Notes under the pieces: model-generated
Told to the model about the DNA's origin: nothing
Database searches by the model: none
What the model saw: only the letters and a program-made list of their open reading frames with translations
Program-made: the position numbers and the translations under genes
NCBI RefSeq assembly: GCF_900091455.1
Contig: NZ_LT607412.1
Coordinates: 6,138,001 to 6,202,000, forward strand
Source: Micromonospora coriariae
GTDB lineage: Bacteria > Actinomycetota > Actinomycetes > Mycobacteriales > Micromonosporaceae
Reading direction: 5' to 3'
Length of the DNA stretch: 64,000 nucleotides
Part shown: one piece after another, positions 35,747 through 43,783 of the stretch
How positions within the stretch are numbered: the first letter of the stretch is position 1
How the letters are laid out: the number at the start of each line of letters is the position of its first letter

Positions 35747-36640
35747 TCAGGCGACGGGGATCCAGGTGAACCGGCCGTCAGGGCGGCGCTCGGCGCGTCC
35801 GAACACCACGTCGGCGAAGTGGTTGCCGTAGCCGATGGTGTCGGGACGGCTCAGTTCTTCGACCAGGCGGCGGCGGTACTCGGCGGCTTCGGCGGGGTCG
35901 TGGTCGATCCCGCAGCCCCATTCGGGGTGGGTGACCTGGACCGGCGCGTGCATTGCGTCGCCGAACGCGATGAGCCGCCGGTCCCCGCCGGTGATGGTGT
36001 ACGTGGTGTGGCCGACGGTGTGTCCGAGCGAGAACGACACCCGTACGCCGGGGAAGATCTCTTCGCCGTCCTCGACCGTACGGACGCGGGGCGCGAAGGC
36101 GGCCAGACGTTCCTCGGTCGCGCCACCCTCGGCGGCCAGGTCGCGCCGCTCCCACTCGGGTGCCGCGACGAAGTGGGTGGCGTGCGCGAACGGCGGCACA
36201 TCGGCGCCGGGCTCGGTGCCCCAGGCCCAGCCCAGGTGGTCGAGGTGCAGGTGGGTGATGGCGACGGCCTCGATCTGGCGCGGCTCGCGGCCCAGCCGCC
36301 GCAGGCCGTTGAGCAGCTCGCCGCCGTGGATACCGCCCAGCATCGGGTTGGCCGGGTCGTCGGGGTGGGACTCGGGTCCGAACCCGGTGTCGATGAGCAG
36401 GGCCCGGTCACCCCGCTCGACCAGCAGCCCGCCGACGGCCGCGGGTAGGAAGCCGTCGTCGTCGAGATGATCGCGGTTGGCCGCCCAGTCCGCAGCGCTG
36501 GCGGCGGGCAGCCAGCCGTGCGGCTTGCACAGGGCCAGCCCGTCCGGAACGTAGGTGATCTTCAGTTCACCCAGGCGGAGCGAACGAACACGCGGTGCGC
36601 TCGTCAGCCGTTTGCGATCGAAATGGGCCGTTGTGGCCAT
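35747..36640 (-). CDS. MBL-fold metallo-hydrolase
   Basis: A 297-residue metallo-beta-lactamase-fold hydrolase. The metal motif HLHLDH is at residues 130-135 (ITHLHLDHLGW), followed by the third-ligand histidine in GHTVGHTTY, the bridging Asp in FGDAMHA and a last His in GYGNHFADVV. The layout is that of the quorum-quenching lactonase/MlhB-like group; the true substrate is unknown. No signal peptide. It is divergent from a MarR regulator gene and shares its control region. Confidence 0.88.
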   Translation of the reverse strand: MATTAHFDRKRLTSAPRVRSLRLGELKITYVPDGLALCKPHGWLPAASAADWAANRDHLDDDGFLPAAVGGLLVERGDRALLIDTGFGPESHPDDPANPMLGGIHGGELLNGLRRLGREPRQIEAVAITHLHLDHLGWAWGTEPGADVPPFAHATHFVAAPEWERRDLAAEGGATEERLAAFAPRVRTVEDGEEIFPGVRVSFSLGHTVGHTTYTITGGDRRLIAFGDAMHAPVQVTHPEWGCGIDHDPAEAAEYRRRLVEELSRPDTIGYGNHFADVVFGRAERRPDGRFTWIPVA

Positions 36641-36701
36641 ATGGTCCTACCTCGCGCTCGAAGAGATGCCGCCAGGCGACGGCACCCGGGGAAGGTTACA
36701 G

Positions 36702-36731
36702 CTTGAATAGCTTCAGCTGCAACTATTCGAG
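36702..36731. promoter_or_regulatory. 30-bp near-perfect palindrome, probable MarR operator
   Basis: The outer arms CTTGAATAG and CTATTCGAG and the inner TTCAGCTGCAA form a 30-bp palindrome with only four mispaired base positions per side or fewer. It lies between the divergent MBL gene (start 36640) and MarR gene (start 36751). A good -10 hexamer TAGACT at 36738-36743 gives a near-leaderless MarR message. Binding of the MarR protein here would control both genes. Confidence 0.65.
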
Positions 36732-36750
36732 TCGCAGTAGACTTCGGGCT

Positions 36751-37170
36751 GTGGCCACCGAGCGCGAGACCCAAGCCGACCGTCGGGTGTGCGGGCTGGT
36801 CAAAGACCTGGCCAGTCAGATCGAAGCTCACCTTCGGGCACGGGCGGCCACCCTCGGTCTCACCGCCACACAGGCCACCGCGCTGCGCGAGCTGACGCAC
36901 CCCATGACCCTGCGCGAACTCGCCGAACGGATGAGCTGCGAACCCTCCAACATCACCTTCGTCGCCGATCGCCTCGAAGGGCAGGGCTACCTCGAACGCC
37001 ATCCACACCCCGACGACCGCCGCGCCAAGCAGCTCATACTGACCCCCAAGGGCGCCGAACTTCGCGACCGCCTCGTCGAGTTGCTCTCCGAAGACTCGCC
37101 CCTGGCCCCTCTGGCCCCCGAAGAGCAGGACGTCCTGCAGCACCTCCTCACCCGCGCCCTCATTCGCTGA
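36751..37170 (+). CDS. MarR-family transcriptional regulator
   Basis: A 139-residue winged-helix regulator. The recognition part is MTLRELAERMSCEPSNITFVADRLEGQGYLERHPHPDDRRAKQLILTPKG, split in the family into helix 3, helix 4 and the wing with its DxRxK-type turn. GTG 36751 is chosen because it directly follows the -10 element and palindrome; longer frames would run through the operator. It is likely a repressor of the divergent MBL gene and itself, relieved by a small phenolic or lactone ligand. Confidence 0.88.
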   Translation: MATERETQADRRVCGLVKDLASQIEAHLRARAATLGLTATQATALRELTHPMTLRELAERMSCEPSNITFVADRLEGQGYLERHPHPDDRRAKQLILTPKGAELRDRLVELLSEDSPLAPLAPEEQDVLQHLLTRALIR

Positions 37171-37212
37171 CCGCTCTGCCGGGGCTGCACGGAGGCGTTC
37201 ACACCGGGCGAG

Positions 37213-38166
37213 TCAGGTGAGCACCCGGATCGGGCTGCCGTCGAGGAAGGCGCCGATGTCGTCCACGGCGTCACCGAAGAACGTCGCGTAGTTCAGCTCG
37301 CTGACATAGCCGAGGTGCGGCGTGGCCAGCACGTTCGGCAACGTACGGAACTCATGGCCGGCGGGCAGCGGCTCCTCGTCGAACACGTCCAGCCCGGCCC
37401 CCGCGATCCGCCCCTCGCGCAGCGCGGACGCCAGGGCGGACTGGTCGACGATCGCCGCCCGCGAGGTGTTGACCAGGTAGGCGGTGGGCTTCATCTGCGC
37501 GAGTTCCCGCCCGCCGACGAGTCCGCGCGTCCGGTCGCCGAGCACGAGGTGAATGGAGACGATGTCGGAGCCGCCGAGCAGGGCGTCCAGGCCGGGGGCC
37601 AGGCGCGCGCCGCGCTCCTCGGCGCGCTCGGGCGTCAGGTTCTGGCTCCAGGCCAGCACGTCCATGCCGAACGCCCGCCCGACCGCCGCCACCTGCGACC
37701 CGATCCTGCCCAGGCCGAGCAGCCCGAGGGTGCGTCCATGCAGGTCGGTGCCGAGGGTGTGCTGCCAGGGACCGCCGGTGCGCAGCGCGGTCGCCTCGGG
37801 AACCAGGTGGCGGGCCAGGCCGAGGATCAGCGCCCACGTCAGCTCGACCGTCGAGGTCCAACCGCCGCCCGTGCCGCACACCGTGACGCCGTGCGCCCGC
37901 GCCGCCTCCAGGTCGATGGCGACGTTGCTCATGCCGGTGGTGACGAGCAGCCGCAGGTGGGGCAGCCGCTCGAACACCTCGGCAGAGAACGGCGTGCGCT
38001 CCCGCATGGCGACCACGATCTCGCACTCGTGGATCGCCGCCACGAGCTCGTCAATGCCCGTGAAGTGCTCGCGGAAGCTGGTGGCCCGGACCCGGGACCA
38101 GTCCGCCAGCCCGAGCGCCACCCCCTGGTAGTCATCCAGCAGGGCGCAGCGGAAATCAGGTGACAT
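37213..38166 (-). CDS. D-2-hydroxyacid dehydrogenase
   Basis: A 317-residue NAD-dependent dehydrogenase of the SerA/2-hydroxyacid family. The Rossmann motif GLLGLGRIG is at 148-156; the catalytic set is Arg236 (NTSRAAIVD), Glu264/265 (FDEEPLP) and His284 (TPHLGYV). The N-terminal half keeps TTGMSNVAIDLEAARAHGV, the usual substrate-domain hinge. It would interconvert a 2-keto acid and its D-hydroxy acid. It is convergent with the MarR gene (42-bp gap). Confidence 0.9.
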   Translation of the reverse strand: MSPDFRCALLDDYQGVALGLADWSRVRATSFREHFTGIDELVAAIHECEIVVAMRERTPFSAEVFERLPHLRLLVTTGMSNVAIDLEAARAHGVTVCGTGGGWTSTVELTWALILGLARHLVPEATALRTGGPWQHTLGTDLHGRTLGLLGLGRIGSQVAAVGRAFGMDVLAWSQNLTPERAEERGARLAPGLDALLGGSDIVSIHLVLGDRTRGLVGGRELAQMKPTAYLVNTSRAAIVDQSALASALREGRIAGAGLDVFDEEPLPAGHEFRTLPNVLATPHLGYVSELNYATFFGDAVDDIGAFLDGSPIRVLT

Positions 38167-38247
38167 GACGAACGACCGTACGCCTCCCGCTCCAGCTCAT
38201 CGCCACTTTGGCGCCGCGGTCACGCTTGAGAGCAGGACGCAAATCTG

Positions 38248-38574
38248 TTATTTCTCGTCCGTGTGGGGGTTCGCGCTGATGGACTCCTGATAGACGTCCG
38301 CGTAGGTGCGCGAATCCTTGATCAGGTCATCGCAGAAGGCGGCGACGTCGTTGCCGACGAGTTCCAAAACGCCCTTGCCGGCCGCCGCGCCCTCCTCGAA
38401 GAAGTCGACGATCCCGGGGAGCAGAGGGCCGTCAGGCAGGTCGACCGGTCCGACCTTGAACAGGTACTTCTGCATCTCCTTGTAGACGATCTGGTAGTCC
38501 GGCGGGAGCGCCTTGACCCGAGCCACGTGCGCCCGCCACTGCTTCTTGCCCTCGATGATGTCCTGAATGCCCAC
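38248..38574 (-). CDS. DUF1048 protein (PadR-associated), second copy
   Basis: A 108-residue DUF1048 protein. The family pattern is clear: IEGKKQWRAHVARVKALPPDYQIVYKEMQKYLF, then LLPGIVDFFEEGAAAGKGVLELVGNDVAAFCDDLIKD. The function is unknown. It is the third gene of a PadR-DUF1048-DUF1048 operon, 1 bp after the other copy, the usual association of this family. The two copies have diverged, so they may form a heterodimer. Confidence 0.85.
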   Translation of the reverse strand: MGIQDIIEGKKQWRAHVARVKALPPDYQIVYKEMQKYLFKVGPVDLPDGPLLPGIVDFFEEGAAAGKGVLELVGNDVAAFCDDLIKDSRTYADVYQESISANPHTDEK

Positions 38575-38575
38575 G

Positions 38576-38932
38576 TCAGCCTCCTACCCGGCCCAGTTTT
38601 CTCGCGACGTTCCTGTTCAACTGCTCGCGCCACCGGTCGCGGTAGGTGCGGGCTCCCTCGCCGCCGGCCAGCGCCGCGCAGAAGCCGGGGATGTCGTCGC
38701 CGAGCACCTCGTGGGCACCCTGCCCGTCCGCCGCCGCCTCTTCGAGCAGCCCCAGGGCCGCGTCGAGAACTGGCGTCAGGTTGCGACCCGTGAAGCCCGC
38801 GTAGGGGTGAAGGCAACTCTTGATCTGTTGCCACGCCGCCTTGTGGTCGGCCGGCAGTGCCTCCGCCCGGGCTTCGAACGCCTGCCATTCCCGGGTGAGA
38901 TCGCTGCCGGTGATGGTGTCCCAGAAGCTCAT
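38576..38932 (-). CDS. DUF1048 protein (PadR-associated), first copy
   Basis: A 118-residue DUF1048 protein with WDTITGSDLTREWQAFEARAEALPADHKAAWQQIK and LGLLEEAAADGQGAHEVLGDDIPGFCAALAGG, the same two blocks as its neighbour. Its ATG overlaps the PadR stop by 4 bp. The C-terminal RDRWREQLNRNVARKLGR tail is basic and differs from the second copy. Function unknown; in many actinomycetes and firmicutes this family is found only beside PadR genes. Confidence 0.85.
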   Translation of the reverse strand: MSFWDTITGSDLTREWQAFEARAEALPADHKAAWQQIKSCLHPYAGFTGRNLTPVLDAALGLLEEAAADGQGAHEVLGDDIPGFCAALAGGEGARTYRDRWREQLNRNVARKLGRVGG

Positions 38933-39255
38933 CGCGCTCCCTCCTTGAGCCTGTCAATGCGTGATGAGACGTACTGCCACTTCGCCCAGAACGTCGCGAG
39001 TTCCCGACGCCCTGCGTCGTTGAGCGCGTAGAACTTGCGCGGAGGGCCCACCTCGGACGGCCGTTTCGTCACCTCGACGAGGCCGTTCCGCTCCAGTCGC
39101 AACAGGATGGTGTACACCGTCCCCTCGACCACGTCGGCGAAGCCCAGCTCGTTCAGCCGACGCGTGATGGCGTACCCGTAGGTTTCCTCGCCGCGGATGA
39201 TTTCGAGCACGCAGCCTTCGAGCGTGCCTTTCAGCATCTCCGTCAGGTCGTCCAT
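38929..39255 (-). CDS. PadR-family transcriptional regulator
   Basis: A 108-residue PadR winged-helix protein: MLKGTLEGCVLEIIRGEETYGYAI, the recognition region NELGFADVVEGTVYTILLRLERNGLVEV, and the wing SEVGPPRKFYALNDAGRREL. It is the first gene of the DUF1048 operon. Two copies of a 20-bp operator-like sequence lie directly upstream, so it probably represses its own operon in response to a drug or cell-envelope signal. Confidence 0.92.
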   Translation of the reverse strand: MDDLTEMLKGTLEGCVLEIIRGEETYGYAITRRLNELGFADVVEGTVYTILLRLERNGLVEVTKRPSEVGPPRKFYALNDAGRRELATFWAKWQYVSSRIDRLKEGAR

Positions 39256-39278
39256 CGCGCTCCTCGTCGGCCACCTGG

Positions 39279-39345
39279 TACTTCGTAGTACCGAGTACCG
39301 CTATACGGTATCACCGACTAGCGGTTACTTGGTAGTACCGAGTAC
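39279..39345. promoter_or_regulatory. duplicated PadR operator and promoter region
   Basis: TACTTCGTAGTACCGAGTAC (39279-39298) recurs at 39326-39345 with one difference, 47 bp apart. Between the copies an inverted pair ACCGCTA (39297-39303) and TAGCGGT (39319-39325) surrounds a TATAC-containing core that offers a minus-strand -10 element. Each repeat is itself partly palindromic (GTACT/AGTAC). Two operators flanking the promoter are expected for tight PadR control. Confidence 0.65.
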
Positions 39346-39397
39346 GAGCCCTTGCGCATGCCTATTGGGAGCCGCCGAGAGCAAAAGCCCTGCGCCG

Positions 39398-40108
39398 TCA
39401 GAGGTCTTGCAGGCGAGTCAGCGATCGGTGGAGCCACTCGGCCATCAGCGCGCGTTCGGCGTCGGTAAGCCCTGGGAGGTCGGGCAGCACCGTCGCGAAT
39501 GTCACAGCGACCGCGTTCGTGGCCGTGTCGGGTGTCGCCGGAGTTGTCGCCAGGATGCTGTTGAGCGCAGCATCGAGCATGGCCTCGCTCAGACCGGGGT
39601 CACGCTGCTCCGGGGGTACTCCCAACAGGGTGAGGATGGTTCCGTTACCCGCAGAGTGGATCATCAAAAGTGCCCGCTGCTCGTCGACCCGCAGGAGGCC
39701 GGCTGCGGCGAGTCGCCGAACGCGGCGACGCAGCACGTCGAGGCCCGCGACCGTCGCCGGCGAGGGTGCGCCGCTCCCCCGCGTCGCGATCAGCGCGTAC
39801 AGCTCGGGGTTCGCCAGTCCGAACTCCACGTGCGTACGCCATCCGGCGCGCAGGTCCGCGATCGGGTCACCCGCCGCGACCGATTTCCCGCTGACGTAGG
39901 TGGCCATGACGTGTTCGGCGACGGCGTCGATAAGGCCGTCCTTGTCGCCGAACAAGCGGTAGATGGTCGGGGCCTGCACGCCTGCGGCCTGGGCGACGGC
40001 GCGCGTCGTCACCGCGCTCGCGCCCTTCGCGCGTAGCAGTCGGGTGGCTGCCGCGACGATGCCGGAACGGACGTCGTCGCGGGATGCCGTGTCCTGAGTC
40101 GTCACCAT
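39398..40108 (-). CDS. TetR-family transcriptional regulator
   Basis: A 236-residue TetR regulator. The N-terminal domain is IVAAATRLLRAKGASAVTTRAVAQAAGVQAPTIYRLFGDKDGLIDAVAEHV (residues about 17-67), with the Y-R-x-F-x-x-K-x-x-L recognition end. The C-terminal ligand domain is all-helical and unspecific. It is divergent from the QorB-like reductase gene, and inverted repeats lie in the 86-bp gap, so it probably represses that gene and itself. Confidence 0.9.
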   Translation of the reverse strand: MVTTQDTASRDDVRSGIVAAATRLLRAKGASAVTTRAVAQAAGVQAPTIYRLFGDKDGLIDAVAEHVMATYVSGKSVAAGDPIADLRAGWRTHVEFGLANPELYALIATRGSGAPSPATVAGLDVLRRRVRRLAAAGLLRVDEQRALLMIHSAGNGTILTLLGVPPEQRDPGLSEAMLDAALNSILATTPATPDTATNAVAVTFATVLPDLPGLTDAERALMAEWLHRSLTRLQDL

Positions 40109-40126
40109 GAACCGATGCTAACAGCG

Positions 40127-40183
40127 CCTTGTTATCCTCGAAATATCAGTGTTAACGTTTCCGGCATACCGCCGATAACAAGG
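40127..40183. promoter_or_regulatory. inverted repeats in the TetR/QorB-like divergent promoter
   Basis: CCTTGTTATC (40127-40136) and its exact complement GATAACAAGG (40174-40183) flank the region, with a further GTTAAC at 40151 between them and TAACA just outside at 40119. The repeated TAACA/TGTTA words look like TetR half sites arranged as two or three dyads controlling both divergent genes. Confidence 0.5.
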
Positions 40184-40194
40184 GAGCGTTCATC

Positions 40195-41058
40195 ATGTTC
40201 GTCGTCACCGGTGCCACTGGTCAGCTCGGGTCCCAGATCGTCGACCAGCTCCTCCACCGCCTGCCACCCCACGCCGTGGGCGTGAGCGTGCGCGACGTCG
40301 ACAAGGCCGCGGACCTCGCCGAGCGCGGTGTCCGGGTCCGTGCCGGAGACTTCACCGACCCAGCCACGCTGGAGCACGCCTTCGAGGGTGCCGAGAAGGT
40401 CCTCATCGTGTCCGCCGCCATCCGCGGTAGCGGCGCGGTCGTCGCGAACCGCGCCGCCATCGACGCCGCCCGGGCCGCGGGAGCCAAACGAATCGTGTAC
40501 ACCAGCCACCAGGCCGCCTCCAGGGACTCGCTGTTTGCTCCCCAGCCCACGCACGCCGCGACCGAGGAGCACCTGGCCGGACTGGGGGTTCCCTTCACCG
40601 CACTGCGCAACGGGTTCTACGCGAGCACGCTCAGCTACTCCATCGGTGCGGCGCTGGAGACCGGGCAGATCGTGGCGCCGGCGGACGGGCCGGTGTCCTG
40701 GACCGCGCATTCAGACCTGGCCGAGGCCGCAGCCATCGCAGTGGCCGAGGAGGGCCTGCTCGATGGCGTCACGCCTGCGCTGACCGCGGCGGAAGCGCTC
40801 GACCTCGAAGCGGTGGCCGGCATCCTCGCCGGGATCACGGGCCGCGCCATCACCCGAGTGGTTGTCGGCGACGCGGAGTGGAAGGCCAATGCCGTCGCGC
40901 ATGGCATGCCCGCGGCAGCCGCCGACTTCACCCTCGGCATGTACCGCGCAGCGCGACGGGGAGAGTTCGCCGTCACCGATCCGACGCTTGAAACCCTCAT
41001 CGGTCGTCGTCCGACGTCCGCCCGGTCGGTGCTCGAGGCCATGGTCTCCCAACTGTGA
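40195..41058 (+). CDS. NmrA-type NAD(P)H:quinone oxidoreductase (QorB-like)
   Basis: A 287-residue atypical SDR. The cofactor loop FVVTGATGQLGSQIVDQLL opens the protein; VSVRDVDKAADLAERGVRVRAGDFTD and KRIVYTSHQAASRDSLF follow as in E. coli QorB/YtfG. LRNGFYASTLSY and HSDLAEAAAIAV mark the substrate half. It probably reduces quinones with NADPH. It is divergent from a TetR regulator and preceded by GATAACAAGG, whose AAGGGAG also serves as ribosome site. Confidence 0.87.
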   Translation: MFVVTGATGQLGSQIVDQLLHRLPPHAVGVSVRDVDKAADLAERGVRVRAGDFTDPATLEHAFEGAEKVLIVSAAIRGSGAVVANRAAIDAARAAGAKRIVYTSHQAASRDSLFAPQPTHAATEEHLAGLGVPFTALRNGFYASTLSYSIGAALETGQIVAPADGPVSWTAHSDLAEAAAIAVAEEGLLDGVTPALTAAEALDLEAVAGILAGITGRAITRVVVGDAEWKANAVAHGMPAAAADFTLGMYRAARRGEFAVTDPTLETLIGRRPTSARSVLEAMVSQL

Positions 41059-41087
41059 TGCGTGATGACCAGACCCTCCACGGTGAG

Positions 41088-41118
41088 TTGACCCTCGACC
41101 GGGTCGAGGCCCGAACAT
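41088..41118 (+). promoter_or_regulatory. MerR-type promoter with 19-bp spacer
   Basis: A -35 TTGACC (41088-41093) and -10 GAACAT (41113-41118) are separated by 19 bp that hold the dyad CTCGACC-G-GGTCGAG (41094-41108). A long spacer filled by a palindrome is the hallmark of promoters twisted open by MerR-family activators (SoxR, MerR, TipA). Transcription would begin next to the ATG at 41126. No MerR gene is present in the window. A mutated copy lies at 32767-32794. Confidence 0.65.
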
Positions 41119-41125
41119 CGGCGAC

Positions 41126-41602
41126 ATGGACAACCAGCCGACACCCGACCCGACCATGACCCGCATCGGCGAGGCGGTGCAGGTCGGCCGATCAGGGCAG
41201 AAGGCTCTCGCCCGTGACGCCCTCACCGCGCTGTGGGACGAGGTCGGCCCCACCGGCGACGCCTTCCACCGCTGCACCCTCGCCCACTACCTTGCCGATC
41301 TCCAGGACACCACCGAAGCGGAGCTGAGCTGGGATGAGCGCGCCCTGGCCGCCGTGTCCGACCTGACCGACGAGCGCGCCCAGCGTTACCTGTCCTCGCT
41401 CCAGGTCCAGGCGTTCCTGCCGTCGCTGTACCTGAACCTGGCCGACTGCCACAGGCGTCTGGGCAACCCCGCCCAGGCCCGGGAGCACCTGGCCCGGGCC
41501 AGCGAACACCTGGTGCACCTGTCCGACGACCCGTACGGCGAGGCCATCCGCGCCGCCATCCGCGAGTTCGCCGCGGACGACCCGACCGACGCTCGGCGGT
41601 AG
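41126..41602 (+). CDS. TPR-like helical protein, function unknown
   Basis: A 158-residue all-helical protein. Segments such as ALARDALTALWDEVGPTGDAFHRCTLAHYLADLQ, ELSWDERALAAVSDLTDERAQ and FLPSLYLNLADCHRRLGNPAQAREHLARASEHL follow tetratricopeptide spacing. Proteins of this kind are often found beside MerR-type promoters in actinomycetes. The gene follows its MerR-type promoter with almost no leader. A decayed copy of its 5' end lies at 32767-32833. Function unknown. Confidence 0.7.
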   Translation: MDNQPTPDPTMTRIGEAVQVGRSGQKALARDALTALWDEVGPTGDAFHRCTLAHYLADLQDTTEAELSWDERALAAVSDLTDERAQRYLSSLQVQAFLPSLYLNLADCHRRLGNPAQAREHLARASEHLVHLSDDPYGEAIRAAIREFAADDPTDARR

Positions 41603-41663
41603 CGGTCGGCGGGGCCGAAACGCCGGGTTTGGCCGAGCCGGCGCGAGCCCGGCGTCCCGCTGG

Positions 41664-41846
41664 TCAGCGCAGCATCGCCCGGGTCATTCGACGAGTGGCG
41701 ACGTACATCGCGACCGAGCCGAACGCGACGAGGTAGACCACCGGGATCAGCAGGTCCCGGACGACGGCCCGCGGCAGGCTGAAGTATCGCCGGTAGATGT
41801 GGCGATTTCGGAGCCAGCGTCGGGCGCCCCTCTCTCGCCAGTCCAC
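41664..41846 (-). CDS. possible small membrane protein
   Basis: A 60-residue frame with a GTG start. A strongly basic N-terminus (RERGARRWLRNRHIYRRYF) is followed by one hydrophobic span (LLIPVVYLVAFGSVAMYVA) and a basic tail. The composition suits a small inner-membrane protein, but there is no homology I recognise and no clear ribosome site. It lies in the 353-bp gap between the TPR-like gene and the NagZ operon; apart from it and the NagZ promoter I see nothing else there. Confidence 0.4.
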   Translation of the reverse strand: MDWRERGARRWLRNRHIYRRYFSLPRAVVRDLLIPVVYLVAFGSVAMYVATRRMTRAMLR

Positions 41847-41900
41847 GTGCCAGCCCGAGACCTTCCGATGTCAGTCGACGGCAATCTGTAGGTTGTCTTC

Positions 41901-41929
41901 TTGACGGACGGCTGACGTGTAGCTAAGTT
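41901..41929 (+). promoter_or_regulatory. sigma-70 promoter of the peptidoglycan-recycling operon
   Basis: TTGACG (41901-41906), a 17-bp spacer and TAAGTT (41924-41929) form a near-consensus housekeeping promoter. The start point would be near 41936, 20 bp before the ATG, which is preceded by GAGAGG. Confidence 0.65.
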
Positions 41930-41955
41930 TCAGCCACCCGGACTGAGAGGCGTCT

Positions 41956-43773
41956 ATGCAGACCCGACTCGTTACCGCGACCGCCTGGGTGACCACATTG
42001 GCGGCCACCCTCGCCCCCGTCCCCGCTCACGCCACCACCCCGGCACACCCGCCCACCGGCGAGCACGGCTGGGTCACGTCGACGCTGCGGCACATGAGCC
42101 TGGAGCAGAAGGTCGGCCAACTCTTCTCCACCTACGTCTACGGCGGCGACGCCACCGAACCCACGGCCGCCGACCGGGCCGCGAACCTCGCCGCGTTCGG
42201 TGTGGAGACGCCGGCCGAGGTGATCCAGCGGTACCACCTCGGCGGCGTCTGCTACTTCTCCTGGTCGCACAACCTGGACAGTCCCCGGCAGATCGCGACG
42301 CTCTCCAATGGACTCCAGCGGGCCGCCCTCGGCGACGGCGCGAAGGGCCGGGTGCCCCTGCTCATCTCCACCGACCAGGAGCAGGGCACCGTACTGCGGA
42401 TGCCCTCCCCCGCCGCCCAGTTCCCGGGGGCGATGGCGCTGGGGGCCGCGCGGTCGACCCGGGACGCCCGGACGGCGGCGGACATCACCGGGCGAGAGCT
42501 GCGCGCCGTCGGCATCCGGCAGCCGTACGCGCCGATCGCCGACGTCAACGTCAACGCGGGCAACCCGGTGATCGGCGTCCGGTCCTTCGGCGCCGACCCC
42601 CGCCTGGTGGCCGACCTCACCGCCGCCCAGGTCACCGGCTTCCAGGACGACGCCCGGCTGACCGCTGTGGCGAAGCACTTCCCCGGGCACGGCGACACGG
42701 CCACCGACAGTCACACCGGCCTCCCGGTGATCAACCACAGCCGCGCCGAGTGGGACCGCATCGACGCGCCACCGTTCCGGCGGGCGATCAGCGCCGGCGT
42801 TGAATCGATCATGACCGCGCACATCGTGGTTCCCGCGCTCGACCCCTCCGGAGACCCCGCGACGTTGTCGCCGACGATCCTCACCGGCGTGCTGCGCGGT
42901 GAGCTGGGCTTCCGGGGCGTCATCGTCACCGACGCGCTCAACATGGCCGGCGTGCGGGCGAAGTACGGCGACGAGCGGGTGCCCGTACTGGCGCTCAAGG
43001 CCGGCGCCGACCAGCTCCTGATGCCACCGGACCTCGCGCTGGCCCGGGACGCGGTGCTGCGCGCCGTCGCCACCGGCGAGCTCACCGAGCGGCGGATCGA
43101 CGAGTCGGTCCGGCGCATCCTCGGCATGAAGTACCGCCAGGGACTGGCCCACTCGCCGCTGGTCGACGTCGAGCGGGCGGTACGGACGGTCGGCGCGCCG
43201 GAGCACCTCGCCGCCGTCGCCCGGGTCACCGACCCGACGCTCACCGCCGTCCGCAACGACGCCGGCGTGCTGCCGCTGCCCCGCGCCGACCGGTCGGTCC
43301 TGGTCACCGGCTGGGACAGCGCCGCCTTCACCCCGGTCGCGACGGTCGCGGCCGGGTTCACCACCCGCGGCGCCCGGGCCACCGCCCGGCCGGCGACGCT
43401 GCCCTCCGACGCGGTGATCGCCGCGACGGCCACCCAGGCCGCCGAGCACGACCTCACCGTCGTGCTGGTGAACAAGGCGTGGGACACGACCGTGACCGAC
43501 CCGCGCGCCACCCAGCAGCGCCTCGTCGCGGCGCTGCTCGCGACCGGGAAGCCCGTGGTCGTCGTGGCGGTCCGCGATCCCTACGACATCGCGTACCTGC
43601 CGGGCGTGACCACCTACCTGGCGACCTACTCGTACACCCGGGCGGCGATGGACGCCCTCGTCCGCGCGCTGCACGGCGAGCTGTCCCCGAGCGGACGGCT
43701 GCCCGTCACGATCCCCACGGCCGAGGGAACGGGCTCCGTGCTCTACCCCTACGGCCACGGCCTGAGCTGGTAG
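41956..43773 (+). CDS. nagZ: exported beta-N-acetylglucosaminidase, GH3 (NagZ-type)
   Basis: A 605-residue glycoside hydrolase family 3 enzyme. A signal peptide (residues 1-26, cleavage after AHA) points to export. The NagZ-type motif KHFPGHGDTATDSH spans 240-253, giving the Asp/His dyad; the nucleophile is Asp326 in VTDALNMAG. The second domain (about 420-605) is the GH3 C-domain, as in the two-domain Bacillus enzyme. It would remove GlcNAc from muropeptides or cell-wall disaccharides. It is the first gene of an operon with NamZ and a beta-lactamase-fold protein, the same company as B. subtilis nagZ-namZ-ybbE, which supports the symbol. Confidence 0.88.
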   Translation: MQTRLVTATAWVTTLAATLAPVPAHATTPAHPPTGEHGWVTSTLRHMSLEQKVGQLFSTYVYGGDATEPTAADRAANLAAFGVETPAEVIQRYHLGGVCYFSWSHNLDSPRQIATLSNGLQRAALGDGAKGRVPLLISTDQEQGTVLRMPSPAAQFPGAMALGAARSTRDARTAADITGRELRAVGIRQPYAPIADVNVNAGNPVIGVRSFGADPRLVADLTAAQVTGFQDDARLTAVAKHFPGHGDTATDSHTGLPVINHSRAEWDRIDAPPFRRAISAGVESIMTAHIVVPALDPSGDPATLSPTILTGVLRGELGFRGVIVTDALNMAGVRAKYGDERVPVLALKAGADQLLMPPDLALARDAVLRAVATGELTERRIDESVRRILGMKYRQGLAHSPLVDVERAVRTVGAPEHLAAVARVTDPTLTAVRNDAGVLPLPRADRSVLVTGWDSAAFTPVATVAAGFTTRGARATARPATLPSDAVIAATATQAAEHDLTVVLVNKAWDTTVTDPRATQQRLVAALLATGKPVVVVAVRDPYDIAYLPGVTTYLATYSYTRAAMDALVRALHGELSPSGRLPVTIPTAEGTGSVLYPYGHGLSW

Positions 43774-43783
43774 GAGACAACCA

